From Lumbricus rubellus (Eukaryota > Annelida > Clitellata > Crassiclitellata > Lumbricidae): a DNA stretch of 64,000 nucleotides. The position numbers and the translations under genes were made by a program. The notes below the pieces were generated by a model, which was given only the letters and a program-made list of their open reading frames with translations, ran no database searches and was not told the DNA's origin. The stretch is from positions 5,700,352 to 5,764,351 of the forward strand of contig OX243822.1 of assembly GCA_945859605.1 (NCBI GenBank), read 5' to 3'. Positions 19,701 to 28,418 of the stretch are shown piece after piece (position 1 is the first letter of the stretch; every line of letters starts with the position of its first letter).

Positions 19701-22306
19701 ACATAGATAGACAGACAGACAGACAGATAGTTTGGTAAATAGACAGATGGGTAGGTAGTGAGTGGCGTCATAGAAAATAATTACTGCTTGATTAATCTGT
19801 CCTAATTAACGGTTACATGGTCAACATTTCCACTCATGGCAGTAGTTTGAAATTTACGCAAGACTTATGATTCAGCCGGCAGTAGTTTGAAAGAATTGTG
19901 ACTTTCCGTTTCCTTCTTCAGGTCCGCAGAATTACTGAAAGACGTTGAGAACCTGCGAAAACACGAAGCCGACGAGACAGCCGCCCTGGAGAACATGGTG
20001 CAGCAGGTCGAAGCGAATCTACAGACAACATTAGTGGGTTATATTCTTTGCATCGTTACCCTAAATGTCCCTTGTGGAAGATGGGCTTAGTTTAATGGTG
20101 GCACCTTGGCTTGAGGAGCGCATGGACAAGGGGTTGCTACCAGCTACCCTCACAAAAGTCTGCTCAGCCTTCCATTCGGAAGGTGGCGTTTTAAAAATGA
20201 TTAGTGGGATGGGATGAACGCCTTGCACGGCTGCCAGACAGTTAAATTTGACTCCTGTTATAACTTGTGATCCATTCGTTCATACTACGAATTGTAATCG
20301 TTGTGCAGTGTGTCAATTTGAAATTAAACGCAGGTTGTTGTTATTATCATTATTATCACAATGTTGACTAATAATCCTAAAAGTCCATTGCAGATGTAAT
20401 TGACAAGGCATAAAAATTTGCATTTAAGACGAGAAAACCAAGTATTGTTATCGTTGGGCGTTGTTTGAAACAGCAGACGTCCCTCCAACCTATCTTCGTA
20501 TGCTGAGGTCAAGAATAATTAGGCAATTTGACTTGTTTGCTTACAGGCATTGTTTCTTATTCAATTTCAGCAAAGGGCCGTTAATGCTGAAACCGTTATA
20601 GTCAAGTTGAAGCAAGAAATCAAGACACTGCAGGTATTTAGAGCTTCCTTATAAACACCTTACAACGAGTGTTCGTGATTTCTGGGCAGCGCTATATAAA
20701 TGTTCGGTTACAATTAAAATATTTGACTGCACATTGCAAATTACAATTACACATGACCATTTACAGATTTTGCAGATTACAATTTCACATTGCAAATTAC
20801 AATTGCAAATTATAATTACACATTGCAAATTACATTTTGCAAATTGCAATTAGCTGGTGCTGCGCGTTTGTTAAACCCGTTGACTGCAAAAGGTCTTTAC
20901 AACTGCATGCCTTTACAAATCCTTTGATCAAGTCACAGCCCATTCATTTCTGAATTAATTCAGTACGTATAATTAATATAATAATAATAATGATCGACAA
21001 TTTATATGGTGCCATAACGCGATCATACCGCTACAAGGGCTCCTCACAAACGGTTAAAATTAAGGTTTCTAAAGGGTTTTGTTCTTTGACTAGCACTATA
21101 TAAATTTAATTTACAGTGGTAATTCAAAGTGGTGTGTTGCTTGTTTGTGCGTAGAGTGGCACTATATAAATTTAATTTACAGTGGTAATTCAAAGTGTGC
21201 GTTGCTTGTTTGTTCTTTGAGTATCACTATATAAATTTAATTTACAGTGGTAATTCAAAGTGTGCGTTGCTTGTTTGTTCTTTGAGTATCACTATATAAA
21301 TTTAATTTACAGTGGTAATTCAAAGTGTGCGTTGCTTGTTTGTGCGTAGAGTCGTACGAGTTCTTTGGCCGCTGAGAACGATCTGTTGAGGAGTTCAAAC
21401 AGTAATCCACTGCGAGTGAAATCGTTGAACGCTTCACAACAGATCAGCACAGCTGCGACAAACGCTGAACAGCTTCTTAAGTACGCCTTTGATGACTTTC
21501 TTCTCTTTCATCCTAAAAAATATTGTCATAGTTAGAATGCTATATTCATGTTAATTATTATTGTGGGTCACTGTGGTGTAGGGTTAAGTTCGGTGCCTTT
21601 GAGCTGGTAGGTTGCGGGTTTGAATTCACCTCAAGCCGCTGTGCAGGGACCTGAACAAGTCTTTCACTCGCAGTTGCTAATTCACTTCGGCATGAAACTC
21701 TGATTCAGTGTCTGTGCTGTAGTCGGAGCGCCTCTGAGTAGAACGTTTGAAGGGATGGGCAATAACAGGACAGGTGCTCATAATTATGTGATTTAGGTAC
21801 ATCTGAATGCAGATGGAAGCTGAAGTGAAGAATATCCGAAATTACTACTAGGCACCTGTACTCGTTCTGTGGGATTAAAAATCAAAATTTACCTGTTGTG
21901 AATTGCTCATCCACACCGGATGTGTGTCTGTCTGTCTGTCTGTAAGTCTGTCTGCCTGTCTGTCTGTCTGTCTATCTATCTGTCTGCAGTCAATCTGTCT
22001 GTCTGCAGTCAGTCTGTCTGTCTATCTGTCTGTAATTCTGTCTGTCCGTCAGTCTCAACAGACTGTGTATTGACTTGATTGCTGCTTTGATTCAACAGAA
22101 GTTACAATTAAATAACCATTAAAATTAATCTTGCTCTTTTTCTTCTCCTTTCTTTCAGACAGCTACTAAGCGGCGTCGAAACGCTAAAGATGGTTTCCAG
22201 TTTTCTCGCCTCAACCGACCAAGTCACCGAAGTTCATACGGACCACAACAGCAGTTCAACGACAGACAATAGTAGTCGTCATAAGCCAAAAGATCCGACT
22301 TCATAA
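16561..22306 (+). CDS. Endosome-associated trafficking regulator 1 (ENTR1/SDCCAG3) orthologue
   Basis: There are seven exons: 16561-16762, 17511-18175, 19254-19327, 19922-20033, 20571-20633, 21350-21480, 22159-22306. All have GT-AG borders and consistent phases, giving 464 aa; the vertebrate protein is of similar length. ENTR1 is a cytosolic coiled-coil protein on early and recycling endosomes, linked to retromer-type sorting, cilia and cytokinesis. The N-terminal half is acidic and disordered with two NPFSFK motifs (residues ~24-29 and ~80-85) and three LPDF motifs. The C-terminal coiled coil holds the diagnostic conserved blocks ENMVQQVEANL, KLKQEIKTLQ and QLLSGVETL. A second ATG at 16597 (MASGGG) has the better start context (A at -3, G at +4), so the true protein may be 452 aa. 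Confidence 0.93.
16770..17510. other. ENTR1 intron 1 with an internal duplication
   Basis: A ~100-bp segment with 'TATGTGACTGACGTAAATATAA' similarity and 'TTTAGAAATA' near 17155-17275 is repeated at about 17308-17430. No coding sequence was seen. Confidence 0.6.
17511..18175 (+). CDS. ENTR1 exon 2
   Basis: Acceptor ATAAATTTAG. It encodes the second NPFSFKRF motif, the three LPDF motifs and a glycine-rich stretch. The donor CGG|GTATGA is phase 0. The exon is strongly GC-biased relative to the flanking introns. Confidence 0.92.
18176..19253. other. ENTR1 intron 2, including an inverted AT-rich repeat
   Basis: 'TTAATGATTAACATTTAACGATCAACAA' and its near complement face each other around 19085-19200, able to form a hairpin. 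No gene is recognised. Confidence 0.5.
19254..19327 (+). CDS. ENTR1 exon 3
   Basis: Start of the coiled coil (LKDENQDLRRQLNEAREQ). Acceptor AAACATCAG; donor AG|GTAACG, phase 2. Confidence 0.88.
19555..19765. repeat. GATA/GACA-like microsatellite in ENTR1 intron 3
   Basis: Interrupted GATAGATGGATA and ACAGACAGATAG tetramers. Confidence 0.85.
19922..20033 (+). CDS. ENTR1 exon 4
   Basis: Encodes the conserved ENTR1 block DETAALENMVQQVEANLQ. Acceptor CTTCTTCAG; donor TTA|GTGGGT is weak but keeps phase 0. Confidence 0.9.
20571..20633 (+). CDS. ENTR1 exon 5
   Basis: A 21-codon exon encoding QRAVNAETVIVKLKQEIKTLQ. Acceptor CAATTTCAG; donor CAG|GTATTT. Confidence 0.92.
20700..20860. repeat. Tandem TTACAATTGCACATTGCAAA-type repeat
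   Basis: Degenerate ~20-bp units built from 'GCAAATTACAATTACACATT' in ENTR1 intron 5. Confidence 0.75.
21088..21349. repeat. 65-bp tandem repeat carrying the 3' splice site
   Basis: Four copies of a 65-bp unit (ACTATATAAATTTAATTTACAG..., ending in TTGCTTGTTTGTG-CGTAG or TTGTTCTTTGAG). The last copy ends exactly at the acceptor of ENTR1 exon 6. The first copy has the same GTGCGTAG exactly 195 bp upstream; the middle two have lost it. Confidence 0.9.
21350..21480 (+). CDS. ENTR1 exon 6
   Basis: Encodes SRTSSLAAENDLLR through NAEQLL, coiled coil. Acceptor GTGCGTAG; donor AA|GTACGC, phase 2. Both the frame and the homology fix the acceptor at 21349. Confidence 0.9.
21564..21762 (+). mobile_element. 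tRNA-derived SINE in ENTR1 intron 6
   Basis: tRNA-like head with box A-like GTGGTGTAGGGTTAAG and box B-like GCGGGTTTGAATTC, a middle matching 60548-60750, and an L2-like tail (GTCGGAGCGCCTCTGAGTAG). Confidence 0.8.
21925..22060. repeat. TCTG microsatellite
   Basis: CTGTCTGTCTGT runs with interruptions. Confidence 0.93.
22159..22306 (+). CDS. ENTR1 exon 7 (last)
   Basis: Acceptor TTTCTTTCAG. It encodes the conserved KQLLSGVETLKMVSSFLAS and a Ser/Thr-rich tail, ending in TAA at 22304-22306. Confidence 0.92.
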
Positions 22307-22544
22307 GGGTGGATTGAATCCACGACTTAGGAGACACGAGAGTTGTTGAAAAGCAAGAGAAACCATCGAGCTATTCACTATTCAGCTGATAATGTAAACA
22401 GAAATGCAGAACGATTTGTTGATATGCCGCGCGCGTTTGTTCAAAACAATGACCGCACTCGTCACAAATGGCGCGATGCAATTTAGTCAAATTTTTCTCG
22501 CAATGCCTTTCTATTTCGCTGGTGATATTTTGGATGTGACTCGG

Positions 22545-23005
22545 ACTCGGTCTTTCTGACTGTCTGTGCCTCGCTGTTGGAAGTCTTGCTGTCATAAGTT
22601 TCTGTCTGAAGTCTTGTCGGAAAATCCTCCTGTCAGAAGTCTTTCTGACTGTCTGTGCCTCGTTGTCTGAAGTCTTGCTGTCAGAAGTTTCTGTCTGAAA
22701 GTCTTGTCGGAAAATCCTCCTGTCAGAAGTCTTGCTGTCAGAAGTCTTGCTGTCGGAAGTCTTGCTGTCAGAAGTTTCTGTCAGAAGTCTTGCTGTCAGC
22801 AGTCTTGCTGTCAGCAGTCTTGCTGTCGGAAGTCTTGCTGTCAGAAGTTTCTGTCAGAAGTCTTGCTGTCAGCAGTCTTGCTGTCAGAAGTCTTGCTGTC
22901 AGAAGTCTTGCTGTCAGAAGTCTTGCTGTCAGAAGTCTTGATGTCAGACAGTCTTGCTGTCAGAAGTCTTGCTGTCAGAAGTCTATCGCTGTTAGAAGTC
23001 GCTGT
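22545..23005. repeat. 15-bp minisatellite GTCAGAAGTCTTGCT
   Basis: About 25 copies of a 15-bp unit with variants (GTCAGCAGTCTTGCT, GTCAGAAGTTTCT) and higher-order blocks. It follows ENTR1 by ~240 bp and may lie in its 3'UTR. Repeat-encoded ORFs on both strands are artefacts. Confidence 0.95.
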
Positions 23006-23574
23006 TGATCTGTTGTTGCTGTTAACGAGACTAGATTGTGAAATTGTGAATTCAGTATTTAACAAATTCTAGAAGTTGTTTTTTTTGTTAGGTTTGAAGA
23101 TTATGCTGTCGGCTTGCACCGCATAATTATTTCATCGAGCAAAGCTCGTTTCGTTGCGAAATGGCCGAACATTTTAATGCACGCGTTGAATGACAATGGA
23201 GTCTGAAAAAAAGAAAGATCATATTCGTCTGTTTGAGTTCTCTAATTCATTCAGGTCTTGGGTATCGGCTGGCAGTAGTTTGGAAGATTTGTGACTGCTT
23301 TAGTTTCCTTGAATATTGCCTTTAATTATGTTGCCTGATAATTAGCTTTCCTGCTACTAGCCCACTGCGCGGATGATACAGATTCGGGTTTCCATTTGTG
23401 ACGGTCAGTTTTAGACACCTGTTAAAACAGTGTCAACTGATCCTCTATAAGCGTGGAACACGTTAAAATAGTCATTATCAAAGCATTCAGAGGATTTTCC
23501 ACGCTAGATTTATTACACGCAGCGGGACAAGTCAGCCGTCTGGTTTTAAGCGCTTGCATTGATATAATTTGCCA

Positions 23575-24253
23575 ACATTCATTCATTTCAAGAACTTATA
23601 TAGCGCCTCTTCAAGAAATCCACTCAGAAACGCTCCCAGTCCAACCACGGTGAAACAAAAAAGTTTTAAGGAGCTTGTAGAACACAGGTCGACGAGTCAA
23701 CCCTAGGCAGCAGGCGCATCTGCAACGGGAGGCTATTCCAGACAGAAGGACCTACAAGGCTACAACTGAGAAAGCACGACGCTGCAGACATGACGGGTTG
23801 ATGTTTCAACACGCGGGACCAAAAGCTTACCGCTAGAGGCAGAGCGAAGGGCTCGGCGAGAAAGGACAACAGATATTGGACAGCAGAGTTCCGACAGATA
23901 AGTCGGGGCACAACCAAGGAGACAACGCCAAGCCAGTGAAGCAATTCTGTATTCGATGCGCTGTGAGATAGGGAGCCAGCGTAGAGTATCACGAATGTAA
24001 GATGAAACGGATGCATATTTGGAGATTCGACCAATTAGCCGGGCTGCAGACCGAAGAACACGGTCAAGTCGGGATATCAATAATAGAGGCAAACCAACCA
24101 GAATAGAGCAACGCAGTAGTCCAAGCGGCTGGTGACAAAAGCATGAACAAGGGTAGCCGCAGAGTCCTCTGATATGGAGCGAGAGATGACCCGTAGCTGA
24201 CGAATGTTATGTTGCGGATGTTATACACTTTTGAAACGGAGTTAACCGACACT
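23575..24253 (-). mobile_element. L2/CR1-like LINE 3' fragment
   Basis: Minus-strand fragments encode the C-terminal region of a reverse-transcriptase protein (LDRVLRSAARLIGRISKYA; LRWLPISQRIEYRIASLAWRC) in two frames, so it is broken. The 3' end TGGGAGCGTTTCTGAGTGG and CGCTATATAAGTTC match many short copies in this window. It is 5'-truncated. Confidence 0.8.
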
Positions 24254-24479
24254 GTAATAATTTAGAGGGGTGGGACACGACTTGGGTTCTATATACGTTT
24301 CATTTGAGATGGTCATTTTGTAGCGGCCTCGAGCAGCAAGGCCTTCGCTTACAATACTTATGATTATAGTTAGACACCTTTAAAACGGTGTCAAGCGACA
24401 CAATATAAAAGTTGGACACAACAGACGATTAATCGTGCTCTAGCTGTTACTGATTAATGCGTTGAGCAACCAAAATGGT

Positions 24480-25490
24480 GGCCGTTCATTTCGTCGCCGA
24501 TCATTTCGTCGTGTTCATTTCGTCGCCGATCATTTCGTCGAAAATCATTTCGTCGCGTTTCATTTCGTCGCGTTCATTTCGTCGTGTTCGTTTCGTCGTG
24601 TTCATTTCGTCGCCGATCATTTCGTCGCGTTTCAATTGGTCGCACTCATTTCGTCGTGTTCATTTTGTCATGTTCATTTCGTCGCGTGTTCATTTCGTCG
24701 CAAATCATTTCGTCGCACTCATTTCGTCGCACTCATTTCGTCGTGTTCATTTCGTCGCGTGTTCATTTCGTCGCAAATCATTTCGTCGCACTCATTTCGT
24801 CGCACTCATTTCGTCGTGTTCATTTCGTCGTGTTCATTTCGTCGCAAATCATTTCATAGGGATATCTCTGTGCGAAACCATAGGCCTATAACTGCCAGAT
24901 GTGTCAAAATCATTTAATCGTAATCTGGCAGCCAAAAGTAAATTGAAAATCTAAAGCCCTGCTGCGCGGCTGGAACTCAGGAATGTGAAACAGATGTAGG
25001 AGATCTATTTATTAAAACACTGGATCTTGAACACCCTTAAAAAGGGAAACACTTTATTATAACATCAGAACTAAAACGCAACGAATAGAACACGATGAAG
25101 TGAGTGCGACCAATTGAAACGCGACGAAATGATTTGCGACGAAATGAACACGACGAAATGAACACGACGAAATGAGTGCGACCAATTGAAACGCGACGAA
25201 ATGAACACGCGACGAAATGAACACGACGAAATGAACACGACGAAATGAGTGCGACGAAATGAAACGCGACGAAATGAACACGCGACGAAATGAACACGAC
25301 GAAATGAACACGACGAAATGAGTGCGACCAATTGAAACGCGACGAAATGATCGGCGACGAAATGAACACGACGAAACGAACACGACGAAATGAACGCGAC
25401 GAAATGAAACGCGACGAAATGATTTTCGACGAAATGATCGGCGACGAAATGAACACGACGAAATGATCGGCGACGAAATGATAGGGAACC
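24480..25490. mobile_element. Foldback-like element with tandem-repeat inverted arms
   Basis: The left arm (24486-24860) is about 26 tandem units of 14-16 bp based on TCATTTCGTCG plus a 3-5-base variable tail. The right arm (about 25085-25484) is the reverse complement of the same kind of array. The first 14 units of both arms occur in the same order, including the rare variants TCGTTTCGTCG and TCAATTGGTCG, so the outer ~200 bp are mirrored. A ~220-bp unrelated loop lies between. Long internally repetitive inverted arms are the hallmark of foldback elements. No transposase and no clear target duplication were seen. The long 'FRRVHFV' ORFs are repeat artefacts. Confidence 0.75.
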
Positions 25491-25495
25491 AACAA

Positions 25496-26181
25496 AATTC
25501 ATTAACTCACAATGTCTCAGCGCCATCGGTTGATGCTTCGTCAGCACTATAATTATATATTGGCACCTAATAAATGCGCTTCAGTATGCAGTACAACTGA
25601 AACTCACTCATCTACTTAGTTTTGCAAGGTGAGTGCATAGAGCCACCCCCAGCCACTTGAATTGTTCTGGCACCATATGTTCGAACGGACGAGCGATGGT
25701 GAAGGGTCTCACCCACCCAGAGTCCCCGGTCAGTGAAAAATAAACAGAGTCGAGGCCGTACGAATCGTTAACCATAATTATTTATTTTCCAGAATCGTAG
25801 TCTACATAGCCTAATTTACATTTGTTTGTTCTTCAGGGTGCGTTTTTCAGTCATTATAAGCGTCTGAGCGGAGAGGACTTCACAAAACGCACCCATCCGA
25901 TGACCGATTAATTAACGTCATAGCGTGACGTTGCTTGGTTACCGCCAAACGTTCGACTTATCGTTTTTATTTGCTACATCATGTTGAAATTACGCATATA
26001 ATATATGCGCTGATAACGTTTAAAAGGTGTTTAACTGCCCAGCGTATAATTTTATATTAATGTATAATATTTATTATGATGATAATGTATTATTAAAATA
26101 TCCGTGTTTATTAGGTTACTAATTAAAACGGACGCACCTCCGTAGTTCGTATACGCTCACAAGTCTTACTATCAAAGTATG
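25496..26181. other. No gene seen
   Basis: AT-rich intergenic DNA with no repeat family I can identify beyond a short 'TTAACC' context. Confidence 0.45.
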
Positions 26182-27195
26182 CAGGGTGGGCCAATAGGAA
26201 TGCAACAACTTTGACGCCTTATAACTTGAACAATTTTTATCCGAACATCGTGATCAATATACTAAATTGAAGGTAATTAACCATTCTACTATACTGTGTC
26301 AAATCTTGCGCTGATATACGGCACCGTTTAAATAAAAATTTAGGTGCGGCGCACACCTCTCAATTTTGAATGTAAAAAATGAACATCATGGTGCCGCTCA
26401 CGGAATAGGATAGAATTTTAATCAGAATTTTAAGAGTAGAAAAATAATACAATGCACATCAGATGTTGATAGAATTCCCTTCTAGAAAATGAAATAAATA
26501 TGCTCTACATAGATTGATTAAACAAATTGATGCCACGGGAACGTCTAACAGCCGCAACTGTGGTCGCAAACGTTCTCCCGCCGGCGCATCGTTCACGTCA
26601 TACGGTTGCCTATCTGAACGCTAACGTATCAGAGTTTAATGAACCGGAGAACTGGCCACCGAACAATCCGGATTTAAACCCGGTTGATTATTCGATATTG
26701 GGTTGTCTTCAGCAACTGGTCTATCGTGAACCGATAAGTGACGTTGAACATTTGAAAAAAATTGATTGTTTACTGCTGGGTTGAAATAACCCGAGCACTG
26801 GTGGCCTTAGCCATTGATCAGTGGTCGTCTCGTGTCCATGCTGTCATTTTAGCACGTGGGGGACATATTGAATATTTGTTTGACTTATGATAAATTCACT
26901 CACGGAGTCAAGATATGAATTGATATTAATTGTTAGAACTAGTGATTGTTTAGAATAGAGTCATTGACATATTAAGTTTAAGACTTTAGGTTTTTTCTTG
27001 CAGTTTCATGGCAAAAAAGAGACATCGAACATTAATAGCATTATCTCATAAAGTCGTAATAGTATCTCTTAGATATTTTGCAGATTGATTAAATGGATAA
27101 TTATGTTCAATCTGATATATAGGACAAGACGCTCGGATAAAAATTGTTTAAGTTATAAGGCGTCAAAGTTGTTGCATTCCTATTGGCCCACCCTG
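26182..27195 (+). mobile_element. Degraded Tc1/mariner-superfamily transposon
   Basis: Inverted ends of ~60 bp begin CAGGGTGGGCCAATAGGAAT and are flanked by TA-type dinucleotides (TATG/TATA). The interior keeps only the C-terminal third of a transposase (see 26527-26887). Confidence 0.88.
26527..26887 (+). pseudogene. Tc1/mariner-like transposase relic
   Basis: The open part encodes HTVAYLNANV and the family signature NWPPNNPDLNPVDYSI, the third catalytic acidic region of DDE transposases. A stop/frameshift near 26780 separates it from the C-terminal block ALAIDQWSSRVHAVI ... GGHIEYLF, which continues in another frame to about 26887. The N-terminal DNA-binding part and the first two catalytic Asp regions are absent. 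Confidence 0.82.
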
Positions 27196-27719
27196 TATAT
27201 GAACGGATGATTACAAGTTTAATGTGACTAATGACACGTCACTTGAATGGGTCTGGTACTGATTCCGTACGTGCGTGCAAGCGTGTGCTTGCGTATGCGT
27301 GTGTTTATGTGTGTCTGTATGTATGCGTGTGTGCATTTGCAACTGCGCACTGGTGTAAAAGCGAGGATGCTTGCAGCGGCATCGTCTTTGATAGCAGCAG
27401 CATCAGCAACAGGATCAACTTCAGCAGCATACGACAATTGAATGAGCATCATCAGACGAGAAGGTCGGCTCCATCTTCCCATAATTATACAGGTTGTTGT
27501 GATTGGTGAGACGTATCAAAGCGGAGGTGACTGCAGTGGATTGCTTACGAGTGAGCGGTGGATCCGAAGCGAAACTTTACGTAGCCTACAAGTCAAGAGT
27601 TGAGACGTTGAAGTGGAGGACCTCAGAGGTCATCTGTCCTTTCGAATACATCTTTTATTTGCTCTCCCTTTCGGTTTCCATAAATCTGCTTTTCCATCCA
27701 ACCGCCTTGTCTTTTGCGT

Positions 27720-28175
27720 ACATCCATCCATCCGTTTTTTTCATCCATCCATCTTCTATTTTCCATACATCCATCCATCTGTTATTCAGCCCATATTTAT
27801 TATTATTCTCGCCATTCATTTGCTCTTCCATCCATTTATCCATCTATTTTCCATACATCCATTTCCTCTTCCATCCAGGCCTGTTTTAAAGTTTTTTTAG
27901 AACTTGCACAACCCCTTCCTTTCCCATCCTCCGTGGTAAATTACTTCCAATCGGAGGAAAACAACGACCTTTTTGCTAGTTTTAACTGTAACAGAAGTGC
28001 TTCTACAACTGCACATTTTGTGCACAACTGCACGTTAAAAAAGCCCTGCTTCCATCCATACGTCTATTCTTCCACCCATCAATAGATCCATAGACTCATC
28101 CGTCCATCCATCCATTGGTCATATCCACACACCCGCTGATATCCCCTCTTCCATTCCTCCAACTCCCTCCAGTCC
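27720..28175. repeat. CATCCATC-rich low-complexity DNA upstream of the globin
   Basis: Interrupted CCAT tetramers cover the region directly upstream of the globin start and are split by the MITE at 27876-28048. Confidence 0.8.
27876..28048. mobile_element. hAT-type MITE (CAGGGCT family), TSD CTTCCATC
   Basis: The ends are CAGGCCTGTTTTAAAG and GTTAAAAAAGCCCTG. Perfect CTTCCATC duplications lie at 27868-27875 and 28049-28056. It ends 131 bp upstream of the globin ATG. Confidence 0.92.
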
Positions 28176-28179
28176 TTCC

Positions 28180-28418
28180 ATGGGTGTGTCGCTTGGGTGC
28201 CTGGCTTCCATGCAGGTCTTTCCACTGAAAAACGGTGGAAGCTCCTTTGCCAATGGAACGAACTCGCAGAGGTGGGCGATAAACGGAAGCATCACTTCGT
28301 TGGACCTCAAGAACTCCATCAAGGTCCCACTGACGGAGAGAGAAGTCTTCAGCATCACGAAGACATGGAAGACGATCAGTCGGAACATCACCCACACCGG
28401 AATCGCCATGTTCCTCAA
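28180..28418 (+). CDS. Globin exon 1
   Basis: Encodes residues 1-80 (N-terminal extension, helices A and B). The donor AA|GTAAGT is a strong phase-2 site at B12.2. The start ATG has no in-frame competitor upstream in the CCAT-rich leader; Met11 is a downstream alternative. Confidence 0.87.

Noticed and set aside
22655..23072. Cys/Ser/Lys-rich repeat protein (KSCCQ)
   Set aside because: Produced by the 15-bp minisatellite, whose length keeps every frame open; no homology or start context.
24461..24917. Overlapping ORFs of 90-158 codons repeating 'FRRVHFVVFISS' on both arms
   Set aside because: All frames are open because the tandem unit TCATTTCGTCG lacks stops; frames and lengths follow the array and no start or splice context supports a gene.
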